A stretch of 64,000 bases of DNA from positions 124,001 to 188,000 of the forward strand of contig JAKPKV010000126.1 of assembly GCA_029553475.1 (NCBI GenBank). Direction: 5' to 3'. This DNA is from Armatimonadota bacterium. Lineage in GTDB: Bacteria; Armatimonadota; Hebobacteria; CAIYQO01. The position numbers and the translations under genes were made by a program. This document shows, one piece after another, positions 32,501-41,341 of the stretch (position 1 is the stretch's first letter; each line of letters starts with the position of its first letter). The notes beneath the pieces were generated by a model. That model did no database searches. It saw nothing but the letters and a program-made list of their open reading frames with translations, and was not told the origin of the DNA.

Positions 32501-35500
32501 ATGCGTGGCAATCTGCTGGTGATGGGCGTGGTGATGGGCCTGGTGCTGTGTCTGCCGATGCCGGGCCTGGCGGCGACGAAGGCGCAGATCGAAGAGGCGT
32601 CGGCGGGGATGCAGGACGCGGAGCCGGCGAACCGCATCAAGGCGGCGGCGCTGCTGGGCAGCTATAATGACCGGCGCTGCGCGCCGGTCCTCGTCGAGGC
32701 GCTGAAGAAAGACGAGGACGCCGGCGTGCGCGCGGAAGCGGCGAAAGGCCTGCCCGGCACGCGGGAACGCACCGCCGTGCCGCCGCTGATGGACGCGCTG
32801 GTGGGTGACGCCGACGCCGGCGTGCGCGCGGCCTGCGCGAAAGCCCTCGGCCTGTATAAAGACCCGCGCATCGTGGAGGCGCTGGCGAAGGCCATCACCG
32901 ACGACGAAGACGAGACGGTGCGCCTGGAGGCGATCCGCGCGGTGGCCGTCTTCCAGGACGCCCGCTCCATTGACCCCCTGCTTGCCGCGCTGCAGGACGC
33001 CGTGGCCGCCAACCGCCGCGAGGCGATCACCCTGTTGGGCGGCATCAACGACCCCGCCGTGCTGGAGCCGCTGCGCAACGCGCTGAAAGACGAAGACCCG
33101 GAGAATCGCCAGGCCGCCGCGAAGGCGCTGGAAGGCCGCCAGGGCGCGGGCGCTGATGCGGCATCCGTCGAAGAGCTGACGGCCGCGCTGCAGGACGCCG
33201 ATCCCGCCACCCGCCGCCAGGCGCTGCTCGCCTTGACGAGGATCCAAGGGGCCGACGCGCTGGCGATACTGCTGGCGGCGATGGCGGACGAAGACGCGAG
33301 CGTGCGCGCCGCGGCGGCCGCCGGGTTGAAAGGGCTGGACGCGGACGCGGTGAATCCCGCGCTGCTGACGGCGACGAAGGACGCCGATGCCGCGGTGCGC
33401 CGCGAAGCGGTGAGCGCGCTCCTCGCGCGCGGCTCCGCGGAGATCGGCGCGGTGCTGGCGGCGGCGGTGACGGATAAGGACGCCGCGCTGCGCCTGGACG
33501 TCGCGAAGGCGCTGGCGGCGGCGAAACCGGAGCTCGCGGTGGCGCCGCTGGTCGTGCTGCTGGGTGACGCGGAGGCCGGCGTGCGCCGGCAGGCGCTCAC
33601 GGTCGCGCAGACGATCTACGACGCGAAAATGATCCCCCCGCTGACCGCGCTGCTGAAAGAGGAAGACGCCGGGGTGCGGGCGGATGCCGTGAAAGCGCTG
33701 GGTCTCATCAACAAGCCGGCCGTGGTGAAGCCGCTCATCGCCGTGCTGGCCGATACAGAGCCCGCCGTGCGCCGGGAAGCGCTCGCGGCGCTGCGTCGCA
33801 CGAAAAGCTCCGTGGCGATTGAGCCGGTGGCGGCGCTGCTGGAAGACCCGGACGGCACCGTGCGCCTGGACGCCCTGCGCACGCTGGCGGCGATTCCCGA
33901 CAGTCATACCCTGGAAGTGCTGTCGCCGATCTTCAAAGATCCGAACGCCGAGACGCGCAAGGAAGCCGTGCGCCTGCTGGAGGCGAAGGCCGGCCCGCGC
34001 GCCATCTCCGCGCTGGCGGTCGCCATCACGGACAACGATTACTGGGTGCGCTACCCGGCGGTGCAGATCTTGCGAAAAATCCTTGATCCCGCGGCCATTC
34101 CGCCGCTGGTGGAGGCGATGAAGAGCGGCAACGCGGAGATTCGCGCGGAAGCGATGCAGGGGTTGGGCGATATCGCCGACCCGAAGGCGGCGCCGGCGAT
34201 GCTGGCGGCGCTGAAGGACGGGCATCCGGAGGTGCGGCGGTTGGCCTGCCTGGCGCTGGGCGCGGTGAAGAGTAAAGAAGCCGTGGCGCCGCTGCTGGAG
34301 CTGCTGGAGGACAAAGACCGCGGCGTGCGGCGCGATGCCCTGCGCGCGCTGGGGATGATCGGCGATCCCGCCGCGCTGGAGCCGCTGATGGCGCAGGTGG
34401 CGAGCGGCGACGTGGTGGTGGCCTGGGAAGCCTCCACCGCGCTGGCGGCCATCGGCGCCCCCGCCGTGCCGGCGCTGATGCGCGCGCTGCCGACGAGCGA
34501 CGCCGGCGTGCAGATGAAAATCATCAGCGCGCTGGGCGCCATCCGCGACGCCCGCGCCGTGCCGGCGCTCACCTTGGCGCTGGAGAGCCAGGAGGCGGAC
34601 GTGTGTCAGGAGGCGGCAGGCGCGCTGGCGAAGATCGGCAAGCCGGCGATGCCCGTGCTGTTGACGGCAGTGACGCATGCACAGGCCGGGGTGCGCGCGA
34701 AGGCGGCGGAAGGGCTGGGCGGCGTGGACGCCCACGCGGCGATTCCCGCGCTCACCGCGGCGCTGGCGGATGACAACGACGGCGTGCGCGCGGCGGCCAT
34801 CTCCGCCCTCGGCGCCCATGGGAAGACGGCGTTTGACGCGCTGGTCGGCGCGCTGAAGTCCCCCGACGCCGGCGTGCGGCTGCGCGCGGTGCAGGCGCTG
34901 GGCGAGATCGGCGACGCGCGCGCCATCCCCGCGCTGGCGCCGATGATTAACGCCGACGGCGATGGCAACGTGCGCCGGGAGATCTACAAGGCGCTGGTGG
35001 CCATCAACGATCCGGCGGCGACGGACCCGCTCATCGTGGCGGCGACGAAAGACGGCGACGGCTGGCGGCGGGTGGAGGCGATCCGCGCGCTGGCGACCTT
35101 TAAAAGCGACGCGTCGGTGGAGGCGATGCTCGGCGCGATAAAGGACGGTTTTGGCCCGGCGCGCGGGCAGGCGGCGGTCACGCTGGGCGTCTACGGCGCG
35201 GCGAAAGCGGAGGAGCCCATCCTCGCCATGCTCAAGGACGGCGATGCCTACGCGCGCAACGGCGCGGCGCGCGGCGCCGGCGGCTTGAAGAGCGCGACGG
35301 CGGTGGAGCTGCTCATCGCGCAGTTGGATGACCCCACCGATTGGGCGCGTCCCAACGCCGCCTGGGCGCTGGGGCAGATCGGCGACGCGGCGGCCATCGC
35401 GCCGCTCATCGCGGCGCTGGGCAACGACTACCCGCAGCTCCGGCTGGCGGCGGCGCGGGCGCTGGGCGCCTTTGACGATCCGCGCGTCGTGGAGGCGCTG

Positions 35501-35944
35501 ATCACCGCCGTGCTGGAAGGCGACTCGCACGTGCGCGTGGCGGCCGCCGACAACCTGGGCGCGCTGAAGACCCCCGAGGCGACGGACGCGCTGCTCACCG
35601 CGCTTGGCGAGCCGGACGCCGCGCTGCGCGCCGCCGCCGCGAAAGCGCTGGTGGGCGTTGACGATGCGCGCATCCCGGCGGCCTTCGACAACGCGCTGGA
35701 GAGAAACGACCTGGCCGTCCTCGCCGCCGCCGCGCGCTACTTCGTCGCGCGCGGCACCGCCGGCTCCGAGCCGGCGCTCATCGCGGCGCTGGGGCAATAC
35801 GGCGACCGCGACACCGCCCTCCTCTTCTTCTACAGCGGCCACAAGCCGCTCGCCGACGCCGCTGTCGCCTGGGCCGCCGCGCGCAAAGACGCGGCCCCGA
35901 CCCCGCCGGCGAAGCAGACGCCGAAATGGGGGGAGGAGAAGTAA
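32501..35944 (+). CDS. Secreted giant HEAT-repeat protein
   Basis: 1147 residues. GGGAGGT lies 6 nt before the ATG at 32501. A signal peptide ends PGLAA at about residue 25. The rest is roughly 35 consecutive HEAT/PBS-lyase-like repeats of about 31 residues (pattern A-V-x-P-L-x-A-L-x-D-x-D-x-x-V-R-x-x-A-A-x-A-L-G). This forms a long alpha-solenoid, expected to act as an extracytoplasmic scaffold. It has no enzymatic motif and no cotranscribed partner. The opposite strand is also open over its length, but that is a codon-bias shadow. Confidence 0.85.
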   Translation: MRGNLLVMGVVMGLVLCLPMPGLAATKAQIEEASAGMQDAEPANRIKAAALLGSYNDRRCAPVLVEALKKDEDAGVRAEAAKGLPGTRERTAVPPLMDALVGDADAGVRAACAKALGLYKDPRIVEALAKAITDDEDETVRLEAIRAVAVFQDARSIDPLLAALQDAVAANRREAITLLGGINDPAVLEPLRNALKDEDPENRQAAAKALEGRQGAGADAASVEELTAALQDADPATRRQALLALTRIQGADALAILLAAMADEDASVRAAAAAGLKGLDADAVNPALLTATKDADAAVRREAVSALLARGSAEIGAVLAAAVTDKDAALRLDVAKALAAAKPELAVAPLVVLLGDAEAGVRRQALTVAQTIYDAKMIPPLTALLKEEDAGVRADAVKALGLINKPAVVKPLIAVLADTEPAVRREALAALRRTKSSVAIEPVAALLEDPDGTVRLDALRTLAAIPDSHTLEVLSPIFKDPNAETRKEAVRLLEAKAGPRAISALAVAITDNDYWVRYPAVQILRKILDPAAIPPLVEAMKSGNAEIRAEAMQGLGDIADPKAAPAMLAALKDGHPEVRRLACLALGAVKSKEAVAPLLELLEDKDRGVRRDALRALGMIGDPAALEPLMAQVASGDVVVAWEASTALAAIGAPAVPALMRALPTSDAGVQMKIISALGAIRDARAVPALTLALESQEADVCQEAAGALAKIGKPAMPVLLTAVTHAQAGVRAKAAEGLGGVDAHAAIPALTAALADDNDGVRAAAISALGAHGKTAFDALVGALKSPDAGVRLRAVQALGEIGDARAIPALAPMINADGDGNVRREIYKALVAINDPAATDPLIVAATKDGDGWRRVEAIRALATFKSDASVEAMLGAIKDGFGPARGQAAVTLGVYGAAKAEEPILAMLKDGDAYARNGAARGAGGLKSATAVELLIAQLDDPTDWARPNAAWALGQIGDAAAIAPLIAALGNDYPQLRLAAARALGAFDDPRVVEALITAVLEGDSHVRVAAADNLGALKTPEATDALLTALGEPDAALRAAAAKALVGVDDARIPAAFDNALERNDLAVLAAAARYFVARGTAGSEPALIAALGQYGDRDTALLFFYSGHKPLADAAVAWAAARKDAAPTPPAKQTPKWGEEK

Positions 35945-35998
35945 GCTAGGCGGAACCAAGACAGCGGGTATGCAACGGGAGCAGGTAGCGCTGACTGA

Positions 35999-36062
35999 GT
36001 TCGTCGTGAGGCACGCAGCGGAGTGCCGTCACACTGGGGACAGTCCCCATTTCACGACGAAC
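35999..36062. repeat. Short MITE-like palindrome, copy C
   Basis: Ends GTTCGTCGTGAG (35999-36010) and TTCACGACGAAC (36051-36062) are near-perfect inverted repeats around GGCACGCAGCGGAGTGCC and a GGGGACAGTCCCC palindrome, the same modules as in 22614-22793. Confidence 0.7.
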
Positions 36063-36279
36063 CGGATGGATTGGTCGCATGCGCAGATGCGAATGACCGT
36101 ATGTGCGTGAGAGCGTATATACGCGGTCCGAGGGGCGCATGAGGCCCATCTCCGATTCGGTGACCCGCGATGGACGCTGAAGCGGTGCCCACGGCTGTAA
36201 CCCAGCGGCCTCCGCGTTCCCGGGGCTCCGTGCGCTGGCTTTACGCCCCGCGGACAGCGCGGTCGAGCCCGTCGCGTCC

Positions 36280-36384
36280 ATGATGCCGCTGCCGGATATC
36301 TCGCCGGACGGTTCGCGAGTGGTCTATGAGTGGGGCGGGGAAATTTACGTGACGACGCTGCCCGCGCGGCGGGAGATGCTGTGA
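36280..36384 (+). pseudogene. Remnant of a TolB/PD40-type beta-propeller protein
   Basis: 34 codons containing LPDISPDGSRVVYEWGGEIY, the signature of a WD40-like PD40 blade of TolB or Tricorn-type propellers. No other blade is present on either side, so it is a deletion remnant. The rest of 35945-36533 shows only the palindromic repeat and no coding sign. Confidence 0.5.
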
Positions 36385-36520
36385 AGCGGCGATGCGCATC
36401 GCGAACGCATCACGGCGCGACGGAGGTCGGTCTCCCGCCGGGGCTGCCTGCCGGGCCGATGCTTTCCCCCTTCACGCCAAAATCTCCCATCCGCCGTCCC
36501 ACTTCTTCCCCGCTCTGCGG

Positions 36521-36526
36521 TATAAT
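36521..36526 (+). promoter_or_regulatory. -10 box of a leaderless holB transcript
   Basis: Consensus TATAAT ends 7 bp before the GTG at 36534, so transcription should start at the start codon. There is no clear -35 box and no ribosome site. Confidence 0.5.
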
Positions 36527-36533
36527 AGTCCCC

Positions 36534-37646
36534 GTGCCATTCCACCAGATTCTTGCCCAGGATATTGCCGTCGGGATGCTGCAGCGGTCGTTGCGGGATG
36601 AGCAGGTGGCGCACGCCTATCTGTTTTACGGTCCGGAGGGGATCGGGAAGCGGGCGACGGCGTTGGCCTATGCGAAAGCGCTGAACTGCACCGACCCCGA
36701 CGCCCGCGCCCGGGGGGATTGCTGCGGCGCCTGCCGCTCCTGCCGGATGATCGCCGCCGGCACGCATCCGGACGTGCGGCTGCTGACGCCGGAGACGACG
36801 GGCGGGAAGACGGTGATCCCCATTGACGCCATCCGCACCAAAGTGGGGGAGAGCTCGCCGCACCCGCTGCCGCTGCGCGAAGACGCCTACCTGAAGCCGC
36901 TGGAAGGGCGCTACAAGGTCTATATGCTCGACCCGGCGAGCCGGCCCGGCCTGCAGGAGGACGCGGGCAACGCGCTGCTGCTGACGCTGGAGGAGCCGCC
37001 GCCGCACGTGGTCATCATCCTCATCGCCTCGCGGCCCAGCGCCGTGCTGCCTACGCTGGTCTCCCGCTGCCGGCCCATCCGGTTCTCGCTCGCCGCGCGC
37101 GAGGCGATTGTGTCGGCGCTGGCGGCGAGGGGCACGGTCTCGCCGGAGCAGGCGCGGGCCATCGCCGGCATGGCGGCCGGGCGCATCGGCTGGGCGCTGG
37201 CGGCGGCGGAGAACCCGGCGGTGCTGGAGGCGCGCCGCGCGCTGCTGGAGGAAGTGGACCGCCTGCTGCCCGCCGGACGGCCCGCCGCGCTCCGGCTGGC
37301 GGAGGCGTTGCACCGGCTGGCCGCGTCCGCCGACCTCCCCGCCGACGGCGAGGAGGAGGATGGCAAGGGACGGGGCGCCGACCGCGTCGCCCGCCAGCGG
37401 CTCCCCGAACTGCTCGACGTGGTGGCGTCCTGGTGGCGCGACCTCATCGTCGGCGAGTTGGGACAGCCGGCGATGCGCATCAACGTGGATTTCGCCGACG
37501 CGCTGAGCCGCCACGCCGGCCGCCTCAGCCTGGAGGCATTGCGCGCCGGGCTGCATACCATCATGCAGACGAAGCGCCTCATCGAGCGCAACGCGAATAT
37601 TGACCTGGCGCTGGAGCGGATGTGGATCGCGGTGTTGCCGAGGTGA
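36534..37646 (+). CDS. holB: DNA polymerase III delta-prime subunit (HolB/DnaX-like)
   Basis: 370 residues from a GTG start (PFHQILAQDIAVGMLQRSL, HAYLFYGPEG). A Walker A-like GPEGIGKR (33-40), a Cys cluster (CCGACRSC, 63-70), PASRPGLQEDAGNALLLTLEEPP and a sensor-type SRPSAVLPTLVSRCRPIRF follow the AAA+ clamp-loader pattern. The C-terminal collar domain is helical. It is part of the sliding-clamp loader. Confidence 0.85.
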   Translation: MPFHQILAQDIAVGMLQRSLRDEQVAHAYLFYGPEGIGKRATALAYAKALNCTDPDARARGDCCGACRSCRMIAAGTHPDVRLLTPETTGGKTVIPIDAIRTKVGESSPHPLPLREDAYLKPLEGRYKVYMLDPASRPGLQEDAGNALLLTLEEPPPHVVIILIASRPSAVLPTLVSRCRPIRFSLAAREAIVSALAARGTVSPEQARAIAGMAAGRIGWALAAAENPAVLEARRALLEEVDRLLPAGRPAALRLAEALHRLAASADLPADGEEEDGKGRGADRVARQRLPELLDVVASWWRDLIVGELGQPAMRINVDFADALSRHAGRLSLEALRAGLHTIMQTKRLIERNANIDLALERMWIAVLPR

Positions 37647-37660
37647 AGAGGTGAAGCTAC
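37643..37660. repeat. GAGGTGA-type repeat, copy 4, and 40-bp repeat
   Basis: GAGGTGAAGAGGTGAAG abuts the holB stop. The partner of the 40-bp repeat (22819-22858) lies shortly after, at 37757-37796. Confidence 0.6.
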
Positions 37661-37823
37661 GCGCGGGAGGGGGCCGGGGAGAGGGAAGGTTCTCACGCGG
37701 CTTGCTTCGCTGCGCCGCGACTAAGAACTTCATCGAGCGGCCACGGATTGCACACTCGGACGCACCTTGCTAAGGCTGCGGCGCTACTACGAACGAAGGG
37801 GATGCGATACAGGGAGGGGCAGC

Positions 37824-38516
37824 ATGGCGCAGACGATTTTGATCGCCGATGACGAGCAGGGCATTCTCGACGTGCTCCAGTACAACCTGGAGAAGGGCGG
37901 GTACGCGGTGGTCTGCGCCTGCGACGGGCTGGAGGCGATGCGGCTGGCGCATACGCACGCGCCGGACCTGGCGGTGCTGGACATCACCATGCCGGGGATG
38001 GACGGGCTGGAGCTGTGCGGACGGCTGCGGCTGGAGCTGAATATGCCGGTGATCCTGCTCACCGCGCGGGACAGCGAGCTGGACAAGATCGTCGGGCTGG
38101 AGATCGGCGCCGATGACTACGTCACCAAACCCTTCAGCCCGCGCGAGGTGCTGGCACGGGTGAAGGCGGTGCTGCGGCGGGCGAAGACCGGCGGCGAACC
38201 GGCGCAAACCTCGCGGCTGCACAGCGGCCCGCTCTGCCTTGACACGCTGCGCCACGAGGTCTTCCTCAGCGACGCGCGGGTGGCGCTCACCGCCAAAGAG
38301 TTCAGCCTGCTGGAATACCTCATGCGCAACGCGGGCATCGCCCTCACCCGCCACGCCATCCTCGACCACGTGTGGGGCTACGACTTCTACGGCGACGCGC
38401 GCACGGTGGACGTGCACATCCGCCGCCTGCGCGAAAAAGTGGAGCCGGACCCGGCGGCGCCGTCGCTCATCCTGACGGTGCCGGGGATCGGGTACAAGTT
38501 CACGACGGGGAGTTGA
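37824..38516 (+). CDS. OmpR/PhoB-family response regulator
   Basis: 230 residues. A receiver (ILIADDEQGIL; phosphoacceptor Asp in LAVLDITMPGMDG; DDYVTKPFSPREVLARV) is followed by a winged helix (ALTAKEFSLLEYLMRNAG, HVWGYDFYGDARTVDVHIRRLREKVE). GGGAGGGG lies before the ATG. No histidine kinase is adjacent, so it is an orphan here. Targets are unknown; sequence resembles the PhoB/PhoP subgroup. Confidence 0.93.
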   Translation: MAQTILIADDEQGILDVLQYNLEKGGYAVVCACDGLEAMRLAHTHAPDLAVLDITMPGMDGLELCGRLRLELNMPVILLTARDSELDKIVGLEIGADDYVTKPFSPREVLARVKAVLRRAKTGGEPAQTSRLHSGPLCLDTLRHEVFLSDARVALTAKEFSLLEYLMRNAGIALTRHAILDHVWGYDFYGDARTVDVHIRRLREKVEPDPAAPSLILTVPGIGYKFTTGS

Positions 38517-38601
38517 CCGTGTCCCAACCCAAGGGCCTCTCCCGCTCTTTCAGCGAGCGGCGCCGGCAGCACGCCCCCCATCGCTACGCGGGAGCGCGCG
38601 C

Positions 38602-39468
38602 ATGACCTTCTCGCTGCTGCAGCTCGCGGCGCTCGCCGGCGTCGGGGGCGCCATCGGCTATTTTTCCGGCTTGCTGGGCGTGGGCGGCGGCTTCATGCTC
38701 ACCCCGCTGCTCATCTTCCTGTTCCGTATTCCCGAACAGGTGGCCGTGGGCAGCGGGATGGCGCAGATGATCGCCGTGGGATTGGGCGCGACGCGGCGGC
38801 ACATGGCGGCCGGCTTCGTGGATGTCCGCCTCTTCGGCATCAGCGCGCCGGGCGTGGTCGCCGGCACGTTCATGGGGAAATGGCTGCTGGCCTGGCTGGT
38901 CGGCCTGGGCGCGGTGACGTGGTGCGGTCAGACGTTTCGCGTGGCGCACCTGGTGCTGTCCGCGCTGTTTGTGCTGATGCTGGGCTGGATTGCCTGGCGT
39001 TGTTGGGGTGAAGCCGGAGGGGACGAGACCGCCTCGGCCACGGGTCGGCTGTGCTGGGAAGGCGGGCCGCTGCCGGTCGCCCTGCCCGCCAGCGGTCTCG
39101 CGCGCGTGTCGCTCGTCGCGTTGACGGCTTGCGGCCTGCTCATCGGCGTGATGGCCGGGCTGCTGGGGGTCGGCGGCGGCGTGGTGCTGATTCCGCTGCT
39201 GGTTTTCGGCTTCGGGATCCCCCTGCGGCTGGCCATCGGCACCAGTTGCGCCATCGTCATGCTCTCCGCGGTCGTCGTCACCGCCCAATATGCCGCGAGC
39301 AACGCCATCAGCCTGTCGCTGGTCATCGCGCTGATGGTCGGCTCCGCGCTGGGCGTGCAGGTCGGCGCCTGGCACAGCCACCGGCTGGCGGTGGGCCGTT
39401 TGCATCGAGTATTCGCCATCGTCGCCATCGTTGTCGCAGGCATCGTCCTGTTGCGCTTCATCGGATAA
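38602..39468 (+). CDS. TSUP-family membrane transporter (TauE/SafE-like)
   Basis: 288 residues. Eight or so membrane segments form two related halves, each opening with a Gly-rich motif (GYFSGLLGVGGGFMLTPLLIF and GVMAGLLGVGGGVVLIPLLVF), diagnostic of the TSUP family that exports sulfite, sulfonates or related anions. It ends 4 bp before the radical-SAM gene, so the two are cotranscribed. Confidence 0.9.
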   Translation: MTFSLLQLAALAGVGGAIGYFSGLLGVGGGFMLTPLLIFLFRIPEQVAVGSGMAQMIAVGLGATRRHMAAGFVDVRLFGISAPGVVAGTFMGKWLLAWLVGLGAVTWCGQTFRVAHLVLSALFVLMLGWIAWRCWGEAGGDETASATGRLCWEGGPLPVALPASGLARVSLVALTACGLLIGVMAGLLGVGGGVVLIPLLVFGFGIPLRLAIGTSCAIVMLSAVVVTAQYAASNAISLSLVIALMVGSALGVQVGAWHSHRLAVGRLHRVFAIVAIVVAGIVLLRFIG

Positions 39469-39472
39469 CACT

Positions 39473-40651
39473 ATGCCTTCCCGTACCACCCGTCCCTTCC
39501 ATCTGATGATCAAGCCCGCCGGCCCGGCGTGCAACCTGGCCTGTGCATACTGCTTCTACCGCGAAAAGGCCGCGCTGTATCCCGAGGCGCATTTCCGCAT
39601 GACGGCGGAGACGCTGGAGCGCGTCATCGCCGCCGCGCTGGCGGCGCACCCCGACGGCGAGGTGACCTTCGGCTGGCAGGGGGGGGAGCCGACGCTGATG
39701 GGGGTGGCGTTTTTTCGCACGGCGGTGGCGCTGCAGCGGCGCTACGCCCGCCCCGGCCAGCAGGTGAGCAACGCCTTCCAGACGAACGGCATCCTGCTCG
39801 ACGACGCGTGGGGGGAATTCCTGGCGGCGGAGCGTTTCCTCGTCGGCATCAGCATAGACGGCCCCGCCGACGTGCATGACGCCTACCGGCGCGACCTGGG
39901 CGGCGGCCCGTGCCACGCGAAGGTGATGCGGGGGCTGGAGACGCTGCAGCGCCACGGGGTGGCGTATAACGCGCTGGCGACGGTGAACCGCGTGAGCGCC
40001 GCCCACCCGCTGCGCGTCTATCGCTTCCTCACCGACGCCGGCATCGCGCACGTGCAGTTCATCCCCATCGTCGAGCGCGCGGCGCCGGGCGCGCGCACGG
40101 TGACGCCGTTCACCGTGCGCGCGGAGCCGTACGGCGCGTTTCTCTGCGAGATTTTCGACTACTGGGCGCGGCATGACGTGGGGCGGGTGTTCGTGCAGTT
40201 GTTCGAATCGGCGCTCAACGTCTGGCTCGGCGGGCCGGCGTCGCTGTGCGTCTTCGCCGCCACCTGCGGGCTGGGGCTGGCGGTGGAGCACAACGGCGAC
40301 CTGTATGCCTGCGACCACTTCGTCTATCCCGACTACTGCCGCGGCGCCGTCACCGCCGAGAACCTCGCGGCGCTGGTGGACGGCGCCGAGCAACGCGCCT
40401 TCGGCCAGGCGAAGGCCAACCTGCCCGGCGACTGCCGCCGCTGCCCGGTGCGCGCGTTCTGCGGCGGCGACTGCCCGAAACATCGCCTGCAGCCGGGTGA
40501 AGGCGGCCAGCCCATCAGCCATCTGTGCGCGGCCTACCGCCGCTTCTTCACCCACAGCGCGACGATCCTGCGCGCGATGGCGGTGGAGATCCGCGCCGGC
40601 CGTCCGGCCGCCACCGTGATGCACTATCTGCATGAGTTGGAAGGCGGGTAA
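39473..40651 (+). CDS. Radical SAM anaerobic sulfatase-maturase-like enzyme
   Basis: 392 residues. CNLACAYCFY supplies the radical SAM cluster Cys20, Cys24 and Cys27. TFGWQGGEPTLMG and ISIDGPADVHDAYRR are typical of anSME enzymes. A C-terminal SPASM-like Cys set follows (ATCGLG, LYACDHFVYP, CRRCPVRAFCGGDCPKHR), as expected for two auxiliary 4Fe-4S clusters. The family oxidises an active-site Cys or Ser of sulfatases to formylglycine. No sulfatase gene is in the window; the coupled TSUP exporter fits a sulfate-ester role. Confidence 0.88.
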   Translation: MPSRTTRPFHLMIKPAGPACNLACAYCFYREKAALYPEAHFRMTAETLERVIAAALAAHPDGEVTFGWQGGEPTLMGVAFFRTAVALQRRYARPGQQVSNAFQTNGILLDDAWGEFLAAERFLVGISIDGPADVHDAYRRDLGGGPCHAKVMRGLETLQRHGVAYNALATVNRVSAAHPLRVYRFLTDAGIAHVQFIPIVERAAPGARTVTPFTVRAEPYGAFLCEIFDYWARHDVGRVFVQLFESALNVWLGGPASLCVFAATCGLGLAVEHNGDLYACDHFVYPDYCRGAVTAENLAALVDGAEQRAFGQAKANLPGDCRRCPVRAFCGGDCPKHRLQPGEGGQPISHLCAAYRRFFTHSATILRAMAVEIRAGRPAATVMHYLHELEGG

Positions 40652-40722
40652 CGCCCCGCGGCGGATGGATCACGGCATCACGCCAGGCAGACACGGGCAC
40701 GGGGAGATGGGCCGGCGCTGCC

Positions 40723-40751
40723 TTGACGCGGCGAAGCGAGCGTGATACAGT
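40723..40751 (+). promoter_or_regulatory. Promoter of the YtxH-domain gene
   Basis: TTGACG (40723-40728), 17 bp, TACAGT (40746-40751). Confidence 0.65.
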
Positions 40752-40804
40752 GAAATGACCGCGGCGCATCGCTGCCGCGAACGGTGAAGAGGAGGTGCAA
40801 GGCC

Positions 40805-41083
40805 ATGCGAGGACGTGATTTTCTCGGTGGTGTGGTGATCGGCGCGCTCGTGGGCGCGGCCCTTGGACTGCTGTTGGCCCCCAAATCCGGCGAAGAGACC
40901 CGTGAAAGCATCCGCGAAACCGCTGAAGAGATGGGTGCGAAGGTGAAGTCCGAGATGCAGCAGCTGGCGGAGAATCTGGGGTCACTCGTGGACCAGGTGA
41001 AATCGCAGGTGGAATCCGTCGCGAAGCGCGCCGGCGACGCGGTGCGCAAAGCCCCCGACGGCGGCGCCGAGGACAGCGCCTGA
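40805..41083 (+). CDS. YtxH-domain small membrane protein
   Basis: 92 residues. GAGGAGGTG lies before the ATG. One N-terminal glycine-rich membrane helix (FLGGVVIGALVGAALGLLLAPKSGEETRE) is followed by an amphipathic coiled coil, which is the YtxH family pattern. Such proteins are often stress-linked. It is monocistronic, with its own promoter and terminator. Confidence 0.88.
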   Translation: MRGRDFLGGVVIGALVGAALGLLLAPKSGEETRESIRETAEEMGAKVKSEMQQLAENLGSLVDQVKSQVESVAKRAGDAVRKAPDGGAEDSA

Positions 41084-41107
41084 CCGACGCGGACGGTGGA
41101 GTGATTG

Positions 41108-41143
41108 ACGGGGTGGTCTCGCGTAGACCACCCCGTTTCCGTT
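41108..41143 (+). terminator. Intrinsic terminator of the YtxH gene
   Basis: Perfect 12-bp stem ACGGGGTGGTCT/AGACCACCCCGT, 5-nt loop, then TTTCCGTTT. Confidence 0.8.
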
Positions 41144-41341
41144 TGTGCCGTCCCGCGGGTCATCGCTGAACAGCGGCGCGGAAAGAATCTCGCCCGATGT
41201 TCCGCATATCGGACATGGTCTGCGGGGGAAAAACGGTACAATACCGCTACTGGATAACGAATCGCGGATCGCAGGAGCGATTGCGCGCAAACTGTCAGCA
41301 GGATAACCGCACAGTTTGACGTTTCGTTCGACGCACCTATC

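Noticed and set aside
32321-35959. A 1212-codon open frame on the minus strand opposite the HEAT gene
   Set aside because: It is Arg/His-rich, without domain, signal or ribosome site, and mirrors the codon periodicity of the real gene on the plus strand.
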